From assembly GCF_009937975.1 (NCBI RefSeq), contig NZ_AP018441.1, positions 2,852,001 to 2,916,000 of the forward strand: 64,000 bases of DNA, written 5' to 3'. This document shows, piece by piece, positions 24,561 through 34,224 of the stretch. A program made the position numbers and the translations under genes. The stretch is from Undibacterium sp. YM2 (GTDB lineage: Bacteria > Pseudomonadota > Gammaproteobacteria > Burkholderiales > Burkholderiaceae_D). Every line of letters starts with the position of its first letter. Position 1 is the stretch's first letter. The notes under the pieces are model-generated. The model worked only from the letters and a program-made list of their open reading frames with translations, searched no databases and was not told the DNA's origin.

Positions 24561-26728
24561 TGCAGGGAAATCTTTTGTTGCGACTGCCAAAGAAAATTGT
24601 ACGCACTATTTTCATTATCGTGCTGACATTATTGCTTGGAACTGCGCTGCTTGCACCAAAGCTGAATCCCTTTACCAGGGATGGTGTGCTTGCTGCTGAA
24701 AACATTGGCCCTATCTGGAGTGATATAAACCAGTGGCGCCTTGCTTTGTCTGAGATGCGTAACATTAACGATGAATGGCCTTCTGACATTAAAAAGTTAG
24801 AACCACAAACGATTACGCCATATCTCGTAGTGACCTCACCCCGACCAAATATATTGCAGATCAATTTAATAAAATATGCCCAGTTAGGCTCCCTGTCGGG
24901 GACACAGTTGATATTTGAGTTCAATCCATCAAATCACTCATGGAAATGCCGTGCCGGCACGCCTCCCGTGCCTGCCAAATTCATGCCAATGAATTGCGAA
25001 GGTGCCACTTCAGACACTGTAACTCTGAGCAAGCTAAAGACCTTGCCCCTGGTTTGTGCATTGATTTTCATAGTCGCTGGTATTTTTGCAGTTGTAAGAC
25101 ACCCTTTACTGGGGCCATCACAATTGCGCCCTGACCGCCTGCGAAGAACACCCTACCGTATCTTGCCCAAACTTGATCGTTTGCTGGGTATTACCGGCAG
25201 AAGACAGGCGACGTTGCAAGCTGCGGGCATCTCCACTGCCTCCTGGCAGCGCGCCGTTGCCTATGTCAATGAAGGTGCAAATAAACAGCAGGAATACCTG
25301 GCTACCCGGCTGTCAGTGCAAAGCAAAGTCAGTGCGGGGTGGTCACTTCCTGGCCAGGTTTTTGAGTGGCAATTTGCCAGCAATCTGCCTGTGTCGCTGG
25401 ACAGATGCCTGGTGTTTATCCCCTATGTTGATGTCAACGATGAGGCACTGATAGGCGCGCTAATATCCGCGCAAATTGGTTCGGATGTGATGCTGATACT
25501 TGCCAGATCCGAGAGTGAAACAGAACACATTGCACTGCAAGCTTATTGTGAAGATAAAGCCAATATGTTTGTGATGCTCGACGGCGCGAGTCAGACTGAG
25601 TGCATGCTTAGCAGACAACCTGCGGCTGTATTATTGCGTCTTCTTGCTGAACAATTACGTGTAACGCGCATATCGCCCTACCAGACCAGAGGGGCGGTTA
25701 CCAGTGCGGGTGCATTTTTTGGGCGGGAAAAATTGCTGTCACGCGTCATCGGTCGCGATCCCTCCAATTACCTTGTCGTGGGTGGCCGCCAGCTTGGCAA
25801 AAGCAGTCTCTTGAAAGCTGTCCAGCGTAGCCTGCAGGGGCATCCACACATAGTCTGTCATTACATTTCTTTGCGCGATCATCGCCTGGCTCCTCGCATG
25901 GCACTTCAGTTTGGCCTTGATGCAACAACGCCTATCGAAGATATTATTTCTCATCTGGAAGCCAACTTCGCAGGTAAACGATTATTCCTGTTGATCGACG
26001 AAGCTGATCTCTTTTTCCGAGATGAATCCATCAATAATTACCCGCAATTATCAGCCCTGCGCTCCTTGAGTGATGAAGGCCGTTGCTGGTTCATGCTTGC
26101 AGGATTTTGGGATTTATATGCAACTGCGGTGCTTGATTATCAGTCCCCACTGCGCAATTTTGGCGAAGTATTGACGATAGGTGGACTGGAGCAGGATGCC
26201 TGCAAAGAATTGGTCACGGTACCTTTATCGCGCTTGCGCTTTGGTTTTTCCAGCAACCAGTTAGTAGATCAACTGGTGGAAGCCAGTGGCCAGCGCGCCA
26301 ATTTGCTCGCCATCCTTTGTCAGGAATGCCTGGAAGCTTTGCAGCCAGGAGAGCGTGCCATAGAAGTCCGCCATGTCACGCACGCACTATCTTCGCAAGC
26401 TGTGCAAGACGCTTTGGCTGGTTGGGGTAAATTAAGTAACGATGAAGCCTCTTGCCGCCTCGACCGCATCGTCGTCTATCACACGGCGCTCAAGGGCAAA
26501 ACGAGTTTATCTGCACTTGCTGCCCTGCTTGCTTACAATGGTCTGACTGTAGAACCTGAAACCATGCGTCATGCCCTGTCCCGTCTGCAATTAGCCTATG
26601 TACTCAAGCGCGATGGATCCGAGTTTGTATTTGCTGTTCCTTTGCTGATAAAACAATTCGAGCAAAGTGAGCTCATGCTTTTGCTTAGCCAGGAACTGTC
26701 ATCAATGAAAACCGTCGATGTGGTCTAA
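24557..26728 (+). CDS. Membrane AAA/STAND ATPase with extracytoplasmic pilin-like domain
   Basis: 723 residues. TM1 is about 15-33 ('IFIIVLTLLLGTALL'). Residues about 34-160 are outside and resemble a type IV pilin headgroup: 'DEWPSDIKKLEP', then 'SWKCRAGTPPVPAKFMPMNC', giving W129, C131 and C147 as in the pilin 'WxC...C' disulfide loop. TM2 is about 163-180. A cytoplasmic Rossmann-like linker (about 200-375) leads to an ATPase: 'FFGREKLL' box, Walker A 'GGRQLGKSSLLK' (409-420), Walker B 'LFLLIDEAD' (476-484), and a winged-helix-like C-terminus. Start overlaps the HTH gene by 4 bp (ATGA). Inference: a transmembrane sensor signalling to its HTH partner. No described family recognised. Confidence 0.75.
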   Translation: MMQGNLLLRLPKKIVRTIFIIVLTLLLGTALLAPKLNPFTRDGVLAAENIGPIWSDINQWRLALSEMRNINDEWPSDIKKLEPQTITPYLVVTSPRPNILQINLIKYAQLGSLSGTQLIFEFNPSNHSWKCRAGTPPVPAKFMPMNCEGATSDTVTLSKLKTLPLVCALIFIVAGIFAVVRHPLLGPSQLRPDRLRRTPYRILPKLDRLLGITGRRQATLQAAGISTASWQRAVAYVNEGANKQQEYLATRLSVQSKVSAGWSLPGQVFEWQFASNLPVSLDRCLVFIPYVDVNDEALIGALISAQIGSDVMLILARSESETEHIALQAYCEDKANMFVMLDGASQTECMLSRQPAAVLLRLLAEQLRVTRISPYQTRGAVTSAGAFFGREKLLSRVIGRDPSNYLVVGGRQLGKSSLLKAVQRSLQGHPHIVCHYISLRDHRLAPRMALQFGLDATTPIEDIISHLEANFAGKRLFLLIDEADLFFRDESINNYPQLSALRSLSDEGRCWFMLAGFWDLYATAVLDYQSPLRNFGEVLTIGGLEQDACKELVTVPLSRLRFGFSSNQLVDQLVEASGQRANLLAILCQECLEALQPGERAIEVRHVTHALSSQAVQDALAGWGKLSNDEASCRLDRIVVYHTALKGKTSLSALAALLAYNGLTVEPETMRHALSRLQLAYVLKRDGSEFVFAVPLLIKQFEQSELMLLLSQELSSMKTVDVV

Positions 26729-26792
26729 GCAAGCCTGGCGATTCCACAAAAAGTGATATATTTGTGAGACATTAATCAAAAGGAGAGCATCA

Positions 26793-27182
26793 ATGTCGGA
26801 GTACATTTCTGTTTTGCAAATCTATATGAAGGCGCTTGGTGATGCCGACTACGGCACCATCAAGAGCTTGTTTGCAGAAGATGGAAAGGTTCTTTCGCCG
26901 TTTCTTGGGGAAATGGCAGCTGGCCCTTTCTTTGACAGACTGGCAGAAGCTTCCAGCCGCAATGTGATTACCCCTATCGACATCTTTGTCAGCACGACAA
27001 AGAAACATCATGCAACAGCTTATTTCCAATATGACTGGACAGTTCGTGACGGGACTTTAATTACCTTCAAAGTCATGGATCTGTTTACGTTTGATGCCGA
27101 TAGCAACAAAATCAAGTATCTGGATTTGATCTATGACACGCACCCTATCCGTTCCACTGCAGGCAATAAATACGAGCTTTAA
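26793..27182 (+). CDS. NTF2/SnoaL-like protein
   Basis: 129 residues with the cone-shaped NTF2-like fold pattern: 'LGDADYGTIKSLFAEDGKVLSP', 'HHATAYFQYDWTVRDGTLIT' and 'FKVMDLFTFDADSNKIKYLD'. A strong AAAAGGAGAG precedes the ATG. There is no signal peptide. Members act as ketosteroid isomerases, dehydratases or ligand-binding proteins, so no substrate can be named. It is transcribed alone and ends at a terminator shared with the convergent peptidase gene. Confidence 0.75.
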   Translation: MSEYISVLQIYMKALGDADYGTIKSLFAEDGKVLSPFLGEMAAGPFFDRLAEASSRNVITPIDIFVSTTKKHHATAYFQYDWTVRDGTLITFKVMDLFTFDADSNKIKYLDLIYDTHPIRSTAGNKYEL

Positions 27183-27194
27183 CATCATCAGATA

Positions 27195-27228
27195 AAAAAG
27201 CCCTGCAATGTGACTTGCAGGGCTTTTT
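27195..27228. terminator. Bidirectional rho-independent terminator
   Basis: AAAAAGCCCTGCAA (27195-27208) and TTGCAGGGCTTTTT (27215-27228) form a 14-bp stem around TGTGAC, with T runs in both directions. It separates convergent genes. Confidence 0.9.
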
Positions 27229-27248
27229 ACTTTGAGGCAGTTGCTTGA

Positions 27249-29414
27249 TTACTCAGTGCCCATTTCCTTCAACAGACGATCAGCCTTATCTACATGTTTC
27301 ATTTGCCATAGCATGTAACGCAGATCAACTTGTATAGAACGGGAGTTGGCCTTGTTGTAGTCCCAGTCAGAAATAATGGAATCCAGAGTGCCATCAAATG
27401 CCAGACCGATGAATTCGCCTTTGGCATTCAAAGCAGCGGAACCAGAATTGCCGCCCGTGATATCCAAAGTCGCCAGATAGTTCACCGGAACTGTCTTCAG
27501 TTGCGGATCAACATATTTGCCGAAGTCTTTGGCCTTGATCGCAGCCAATTGCGCAGCTGGCGCATTGAATTCACCAGTGCCGGTTGCTTTTGGCGGAATG
27601 CCATTGACTGTTGTGAAGGCGCTCCATGCCAGGCCATCAGCAGTACCGTGATCACGTCCCGTCACTTTGCCAAAGGTAACGCGCAAGGTGCTGTTGGCAT
27701 CTGGATATACTGCCTGCCCTTTGCTCTTCATGTAGGCAATTTTTGCCTTCATGTAGTTGCCGTAGGCTTGCTGGATTTTACCCATCAATTCTTCATCCTC
27801 AGCTTCACGCTTCAAGCCACCGTCATACATTGCCACGGCTGCTTTGATAAAGCTGTCATTGCTGGCTTTGAAGTCTTCTGGTTTTGCCGTCAGCCACGCG
27901 CTGCGTGCTGCCTTGTCACCCAGTTTGCTACCAGCATACAGGGTATCAAGCAGGGATTTCAAATCAGCTTCCGACATGCCATCCTTGATGCCCAACGCTG
28001 CATCAAAATTGGCATTGCGGTCAGCCTTGGCTTGCGCAGCGTATTTGCTCAGGTTGTACAAGACCAGGGCCTTGTCGACTTTTTCATCATAGTTGCGTTC
28101 GACCGCATCTACTGAGGCTTTGAAGCGAGGCAGGTCGCGTACCTGGAAGCCTGCTTTGCGTTCCGCATCCGCTTTTGTTGATTCATTCGACAAGCGGTAC
28201 AAAGTTCGCGCTGTAGACAAGAAACGTGGAGAAGAACTGGCCAGGTAAAAATCTCGCTTACCCAGAGCATCGCGCTCTGCGATCAATTTTTCTACCTGAT
28301 CAATATCGCTGGCAAATTCTTTGGCGCGTGCGGGATTGCTGTTGATCCAGGCCTTCAGCTCTTCATGCTCTTTGGTTTTGCGTGCCAGGATATCGCTGCC
28401 CGCATAGCTGTCGAGCATACCCTGACGGTTTTTGTAGTAGTTGTTGATGCCTGCAACCTGACCGGCGTATTTGAGTTTCGCATCTGGATTGCTGCTGGTT
28501 TCTTTGGCGATGATGGCCAGCATGTCACCTGAACTCTTCACAAACGTCGGATAGTTCCAGTCAAATGTGTAAGCGACTTCTGATGGCAGGCGATGACGGT
28601 TGGTGCGGCCTGGGTAACCCAGCACCATGATAAAGTCACCTTCCTTGAGATTGTCTTTGGCCAGCTTCAGGAAATGTTTTGGTACGTAAGGTACATTGTC
28701 TTTGCTGTAGTCGGCAGATTTGCCGTCTTTGCTGACATAAGCGCGGTAAAAACCGTAATCACCGGTGTGGCGCGGCCACATCCAGTTGTCGGTATCACCG
28801 CCAAATTTGCCTACACCTTCAGGCGGTGCGTGAACCAGGCGTACGTCCTTGATTTCCAGTTGCTTGATGAGGTAATACTCAAGGCCACCGTAGTAAGGAT
28901 AAACGTTGCAGCGATGGCCGGCGTCTTTTTCGCATTCAGCGATGATGGCTTTGGAATTTTTCTCAATGGCATCGACACGCGCCTTGCCATTCAATTTGGC
29001 AGTATTTTTATCGATGATCTTGTTGCTGACATTGTTGACTTCTTTCGTCACAAAGATACGAGAGCCAGGAGAGGCAGGCAATTCCTCTTCAAGGCTGCTT
29101 GCCAGAAAACCATTAGCCAGCAAGTTACGTTCTGGTTTTGAATGGTGGGCAACACTGTTGTAGACGCAGTGATGGTTAGTTGCAACCAAGCCTTGCGGGG
29201 ATACAAAGGAAGCTGAGCAACCGCCGAGACTGACAATGGCTCCCATAGGAAACTCAGTCAATTTGGTCAATGTTGCAGGGTCCAGTTTTAAGCCGTCTGC
29301 CTTAAGTTGCTTGGCAACCTGTGGCAACTGCTGAGGCATCCACATGCCTTCATCTGCGCTAGCTATCTGGCATAGGCTCATGACCGCCAGCGTGGTAAGT
29401 GTTTTTTTCATCAT
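27249..29414 (-). CDS. S46-family dipeptidyl-peptidase, DPP7-like
   Basis: About 721 residues from ATG 29414 (MMKKTLTTLAVMSLCQIASA), chosen because it opens the signal peptide; an upstream in-frame ATG at 29477 is unlikely. Chymotrypsin-fold serine exopeptidase that removes dipeptides in the periplasm. Catalytic His in 'GLVATNHHCVYNS', Asp in 'GDTDNWMWPRHTGDYGFYRA', and Ser in 'ITGGNSGSAALNAKGE'. In S46 the residue 18 after the catalytic Ser sets P1 preference: Arg in DPP11 (acidic), Gly in DPP7 (hydrophobic). Here it is Gly ('GLAFDGTLDS'), so DPP7-type preference is inferred. Monocistronic by appearance. Confidence 0.92.
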   Translation of the reverse strand: MMKKTLTTLAVMSLCQIASADEGMWMPQQLPQVAKQLKADGLKLDPATLTKLTEFPMGAIVSLGGCSASFVSPQGLVATNHHCVYNSVAHHSKPERNLLANGFLASSLEEELPASPGSRIFVTKEVNNVSNKIIDKNTAKLNGKARVDAIEKNSKAIIAECEKDAGHRCNVYPYYGGLEYYLIKQLEIKDVRLVHAPPEGVGKFGGDTDNWMWPRHTGDYGFYRAYVSKDGKSADYSKDNVPYVPKHFLKLAKDNLKEGDFIMVLGYPGRTNRHRLPSEVAYTFDWNYPTFVKSSGDMLAIIAKETSSNPDAKLKYAGQVAGINNYYKNRQGMLDSYAGSDILARKTKEHEELKAWINSNPARAKEFASDIDQVEKLIAERDALGKRDFYLASSSPRFLSTARTLYRLSNESTKADAERKAGFQVRDLPRFKASVDAVERNYDEKVDKALVLYNLSKYAAQAKADRNANFDAALGIKDGMSEADLKSLLDTLYAGSKLGDKAARSAWLTAKPEDFKASNDSFIKAAVAMYDGGLKREAEDEELMGKIQQAYGNYMKAKIAYMKSKGQAVYPDANSTLRVTFGKVTGRDHGTADGLAWSAFTTVNGIPPKATGTGEFNAPAAQLAAIKAKDFGKYVDPQLKTVPVNYLATLDITGGNSGSAALNAKGEFIGLAFDGTLDSIISDWDYNKANSRSIQVDLRYMLWQMKHVDKADRLLKEMGTE

Positions 29415-29679
29415 ATTGTTATAAAAAGATGTGAAAATTATGAGTGATTCCCTCTTGGTACCTTGGAGCAAGCCCAAGGCGCGACAGTTTAGTCTTAAAA
29501 ATAGGCGGAAAGTTCACTATTTTGTGCGAACTTTGATGAATTACGTGGGTTTTGGCAGTTAGAGGCTTAGAAACTGATATTAAATGTCAGCAAATTGCAA
29601 TTCAGACATTCTTCTATTTTCGCAAACAAGCATGTAGGAAAAGCAAGTCATAACAGGACTGGCTTAAGACACCAAAAAA

Positions 29680-32201
29680 TCACAGTATCTTCCTCAGCGC
29701 CTCACGCAACTCTGATAGTTTGGGTGGTTTACTCAGCACGCAATCCACATGCGAGGGTGAGTCGCCGTCATCGACCAGCCGCTGCCCCCATCCCGTCAAC
29801 ATGATGATGGGTGTCATCGGGGACACTTGCTTGATGGAGCTGGCCAACTTGCGGCCATCGATATAGGGCATGCCAAGATCGGTGATGACAACGGCAAAAG
29901 TATCCCCTCTTTCATGTGCCTCATTAAACGCATTTATCCCGGCCTGACCACCATCAGCCGAGAGTACGCTATGACCGTCAATCTCCAATATGTCGCGCAA
30001 GGACTTTAAAACCATGGGATCATCATCGACCACCAGTATGCGCCTGTGCGTAGGCACAGATTCTGCAGCCGGTGTTCTGGCAATCGGACTGACCGTAGTG
30101 GGCACAAGAAAACTCATGCGCATGGTCGTACCCTTGCCAACTTCAGTCAGGATGTCGATATGGGCACTATGTCTTTCTATCATGCCATAGACCATGGCCA
30201 GGCCCAGCCCGGTTCCGCGCTCACCTTTGGTGGTAAAGAACGGCTCCAGACACCTGCGTCTGGTATCGTCAGACATGCCTACACCTGAATCGCTGACTTC
30301 GATGTGGACTTGTTTCAAGATGACTTCTTTAGTCGATTCCAGCAAATCCTGAACGACACTGGTGCGTAAAGTGAGTACCCCACCCTCCGGCATGGCATCC
30401 ACCGCATTGAAGATCAAATTAGTTAATGCTTCCCTTATTTCACCGTGCACACCCATGATATCCGGCAAATCTGGTGCAAGCTCGGTATGTACATTGATGA
30501 CAATGCCGCGCTGCTGTGGCATGTCGCTCCATCTGGCACGGGTGAGGTCTATGACTTGTTGAACCAGGCTGTTTACATTGACAGGTGACAGAGATAATTG
30601 TGGCGCACGCTGGCGATAAAATTCCCTCATTCTGGCGACAGTTGCGGCAACATCATCTATTGCGCGCGAAATAACTTCCAGATAATTTCTGCCTTTAACA
30701 CTCAGGTTTTTTTCTGTTTCCAGTAAGGATTCAGTATAAAGTGCAACAGGTGAGATTGCGTTGTTGATATCGTGAGCTATACCGCTGGCCATTTGTCCCA
30801 GGGCCCGCAGACGTTCTTGTTGCATGATAGATTGTTGGGTCTGGCGTAAATCATCATAAGCTTGTTGTAGTGCAGTATAGAGTTGCGCCTGATTGGCAGC
30901 CAGGGCCACATGCTCGCTCAACTGCCTTAAAAACTCACATTCACCGCTATTAAAGCTATGAGCTTCACGCTTGGCAACGACCAGTACGCCAAACACGGTA
31001 CTTTCTGCCCTCAGCGGTGCCATCACCAGGGCACTGAGTCCCCCAGCAGCCAGTCTTTGTGGAAAAGGAAAATTGACTTTACTGATGTCCGCTTCATAGA
31101 CCAGTTGACCGCGCACACAGCGCGACAGGCCGTTCTCATCAATGGAGACCTGGGTATTCTGGGTCATGGATAATTGTTGCGCCAAAGATTCGCTGTGCAA
31201 ACCTACACTGGTGACCTGCAACTGGTTTTTGCCCTGGTCATAAAGACAGACGCAACTGAAATCTACAGGAAGATGGTCTTCAAGGCTACGGATGACGACC
31301 TGGAAGATACTCCGTAAATCCTGGCGCTCACCTATGGAGCGTGTAATCTGATGCAGCAAATTCAAGCGGGCGAGCTGGGCCTGTGCTTTTTTCTCGATTT
31401 GCTGACGCTCTATGATTTCTGCCTGCAAGGTTTCGTTGATATCAACCAGGGCATCACGTGAGACCGTGGTCAGTTTGAGTTTTTCTGTCATACCATCAAA
31501 TGCACGGGCCAAATCCCCTATTTCATCCTGACTATCAAATTGCAGGGAAAAGTCGAGATTGCCTGCACCAACGATGGCTGTACCTTCACGCAATTTTTCC
31601 AGGGGCGGCTGACACTGCGCAAGGTAATATAAATAGTGACTGTTACAACCAGGACGACTATGCCCCCGAAGAGGATCACCGCATTAAAAGCACGCTGCTG
31701 GGCGTTCAGGGCGCCGATACGGCTTTGTTCAGACAAATTCAACGCATCAGAAATCATAGCCTGGGTTTTATTCGTGATCTGCCCCAATAACCGCGATTCC
31801 AATTCTTCAAGTATCTCAGCCTTGTCTTTTTCTTTCATCAATTCATGATGATTGCCTACCAATAAAGCAAAAAGCTGCGCTATATTTTCATTGCCATCTC
31901 TCAATTCGACTATTGCCTCTTTATCCGCTGGTTCGGTAAATTCTTCAGGGCCCGCCAGTCGCTTTGCCAAAGAAGTGCTGCGCAATTGCCACTGTGCCTT
32001 GGTGCGCTCATCGTGACGCAAGGCATATTCCAGTGTGAGATAACGCAAAGAAGTTACTGCCTGCAATAACTCGCCAGCCGCTTCATTTTTGGCAATTTCC
32101 CGCTTCATTTGCAAAGTCGTGGACAACAAAATCACAACAATCATTGCCACGATGGCTAAAGATATTAATTCCGCAAATTTCAGTCGGGTCGAAATTTTCA
32201 C
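29680..32201 (-). pseudogene. Hybrid sensor histidine kinase broken by a 1-bp frameshift
   Basis: Two overlapping frames (31518-32201 and 29680-31593) together encode one protein of about 840 residues: TM helix near the N-terminus, extracytoplasmic helical domain, second TM ('VILFGGIVVLVVTVTIYITL'), HAMP, GAF ('LHQITRSIGERQDLRSIF'), HisKA ('LGQMASGIAHDINNAISP'), HATPase ('GERGTGLGLAMVYGMI') and a C-terminal receiver ('VVITDLGMPYIDG'). The frame is lost just after TM2, at a run of four C (minus strand) at 31602-31605. One added base would join 'RSVSRP' to 'LEKLREGTAIV', the natural HAMP start, and total length would become a multiple of three. It is 9 bp downstream of a binding-protein gene, which probably supplied the signal. 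Sequencing error is possible. Confidence 0.85.
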
Positions 32202-32210
32202 TTTGGAATC

Positions 32211-33251
32211 TCAATGAATGATGGTCACTGCCGACGGTTTGACTTTTTCCATGCCGTCCAAATATATATAGTCAAGGTAATTTGGCACTTCAGTTTTATT
32301 GGTCAGCTTGTTCTTGATTGCCCACCGTGCCTGATCTTCCAGTGCCAGCAATAATCCCTGATCGAGACCAATTTCAAAGCGATAGGTAGCCCATGCTGTT
32401 CTTTGTTCTTTGGTATTGGTTTTTTTACCTGCTTCATGCAATATCCGGGCGGCATCAGGCATTTCGTTACAGTAATTACTCCCCTGATCAAGAGCACGCA
32501 ATACTTTCTTGATCGTTTCAGGCTCAGCAGAAATGTAACTGCGCATGCCAACGACGTTGTACAGGCTTTCATACACATCTTTGCCATAAAAAATCACACC
32601 ATTGTCACCAAGTCGCGTCATCATGGTATTCAGGAAAGGCTCCCAAGTAGCGACAGCATCGACTTCACCACGCTCTATCGCATCAGCAAATTCTTCCGGC
32701 TTGTAATTGATCATGGTCACGTCTTTGACCGATAGTTTCTGGCGGTTCAAAAAAGCGCTGAGGGTGAAATGGCTCGATGAGCTAAGCGTGACGCCAACTC
32801 GCTTGCCTTTGAGGTCCGCAGGCTGCAGTATGCCCCGGTCACGGCGCCCGACTATGCCATGGTCTTTGTCGGTTTTAAAAATCGTGGCTATCGCCGCAAC
32901 CGGTCTTTGGTCCAGCCCGGCAAACATGACAGGAATATCGGCTACGGTCCCGAGGTGTGCCTGCCCCTGAACGACAGCTTCCATGGCAGCCTTGCCACTG
33001 GAATGTGACTGTATGAGTACAACGATACCTTCTTTGGCGAAGTAACCCTTCTCACGGGCTGCGGTGATGGAACAGGTGCCTACATATTCAGTATTGGTAG
33101 CGATGATGACTTGCTCCAGTGGCGCCCTGGACACCGGTGGCCGAATGAGCCAGACATAAATCAAACTCAAGAAAAGGATTACACCAAGCATACAGGCAAG
33201 CCAGATGAGAACTGTCTTGTGAAAAAATTGCCCGAGCTTTATGCCTGCCAT
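32211..33251 (-). CDS. Membrane-anchored NMT1/SsuA-type substrate-binding protein
   Basis: 346 residues. One uncleaved-looking N-terminal TM helix ('VLIWLACMLGVILFLSLIYVW') is followed by a type II periplasmic-binding fold: 'EYVGTCSITAAREKGYFAKE', 'QGQAHLGTVADIPVMFAGL', 'LKGKRVGVTLSSSSHFTLSA', 'AIERGEVDAVATWEPFLNT'. These match nitrate/taurine/sulfonate-type (SsuA/TauA/ThiY) binding proteins. No ABC permease or ATPase is nearby. Instead the gene is 9 bp upstream of the histidine kinase, so it probably serves as a ligand-sensing partner rather than a transporter subunit. The ligand is unknown. Confidence 0.85.
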   Translation of the reverse strand: MAGIKLGQFFHKTVLIWLACMLGVILFLSLIYVWLIRPPVSRAPLEQVIIATNTEYVGTCSITAAREKGYFAKEGIVVLIQSHSSGKAAMEAVVQGQAHLGTVADIPVMFAGLDQRPVAAIATIFKTDKDHGIVGRRDRGILQPADLKGKRVGVTLSSSSHFTLSAFLNRQKLSVKDVTMINYKPEEFADAIERGEVDAVATWEPFLNTMMTRLGDNGVIFYGKDVYESLYNVVGMRSYISAEPETIKKVLRALDQGSNYCNEMPDAARILHEAGKKTNTKEQRTAWATYRFEIGLDQGLLLALEDQARWAIKNKLTNKTEVPNYLDYIYLDGMEKVKPSAVTIIH

Positions 33252-33402
33252 GCCGCTTCCCTCTTTTCCGCATTCACTTTACCAACTCATATAGCAATAT
33301 CCAAAATAAGCGTGAGAGCCGAGCTGAACATTGCAGAGTGATATGAGTATGTATTTTTAATTGCAACTTGCATCACATCATGCAATGATGAAACATTGTT
33401 TT

Positions 33403-34224
33403 TTATTCTAGTTCTTCAAGTAAATTTAAGCAAGCAATAGCGGTTTTATTGTCCAGATCCTCTTCTTCATGCCATGCGGAAACAGACACTGCGACCAGTT
33501 TGAATTGGCGCAATACAGAAAAAAGAGCGCTCATCTGAGCATGCGAGGGGCCTTGCCTGACGTGATATTTAAGAGCAGGTAATTTAGTCCTGTCATCAAT
33601 CACATCGGTATCAAAATGCAGATATATGTTTTCATGTGGTGACAGGTGCTTGCTTATCTGATCGATGTTGCAAGTGAGTATCTTTGAACTTTCCAGTGAC
33701 TCTTTTTCACCGGGATCGAGATCGCGGGCATCAGACAGAATGATTTGCTCCTCTGGATAAGGCTTGATACCAACTTCTTTTAAAAAAGTGCCAATGGCAT
33801 TGCGTTCATTCCTGCGTCTGTCGCGCCGTCCAACCAGCATGGCCAGAGGCATTCCCCCAAGGTATTTGGTAAGCGTGGTTTCCCAGGTGTGAAAATCTCC
33901 GTGTGCATCCAGCCACAATATACGGTCTGGTTGCCTGCCCGCTTTTTGCAGTCCCGTCACTACAGCCAAAGTAGAAAAACAGTCGCCGGCTATACAGACT
34001 GCCCTGTCGCCGTGCTCAGTGATTTGCTGAACCCTGGTAGCCAGATTTGCATAAATCTGCCCCATTCTGCGCAATTTTTCATTCGCGTCAGCAATGGCGG
34101 TTTCCTTGAATTCAGGGATATTCACTATTTCCCAGGGATGTACACTGACGTCATTAACGCGGCCAAGACCATCCCTTCTTTGCCCGGTCAGAAAGGGAAT
34201 GAGTAAGTGTTTATTCATAGCCAT
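33403..34224 (-). CDS. Arginase/agmatinase-superfamily protein with altered metal ligand
   Basis: 273 residues. Ureohydrolase motifs: 'AGDCFSTLAVVTGL' in place of GGDHS, 'LWLDAHGDFHTWET' (DAHxD kept) and 'HFDTDVIDD' (DxD kept). The His of GGDHS, a Mn(A) ligand in classical arginases, is replaced by Cys, so metal binding or chemistry may differ. The product could be a hydrolase of a guanidino- or formimino-compound. It is the third gene of a tight operon; its start overlaps the sulfotransferase stop by 10 bp (ATG 34224) or 4 bp (ATG 34218). Substrate unknown. Confidence 0.8.
   Translation of the reverse strand: MAMNKHLLIPFLTGQRRDGLGRVNDVSVHPWEIVNIPEFKETAIADANEKLRRMGQIYANLATRVQQITEHGDRAVCIAGDCFSTLAVVTGLQKAGRQPDRILWLDAHGDFHTWETTLTKYLGGMPLAMLVGRRDRRRNERNAIGTFLKEVGIKPYPEEQIILSDARDLDPGEKESLESSKILTCNIDQISKHLSPHENIYLHFDTDVIDDRTKLPALKYHVRQGPSHAQMSALFSVLRQFKLVAVSVSAWHEEEDLDNKTAIACLNLLEELE

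Noticed and set aside
27330..28115. 261-codon plus-strand ORF
   Set aside because: Antisense shadow of the S46 peptidase gene, whose motifs are unambiguous.
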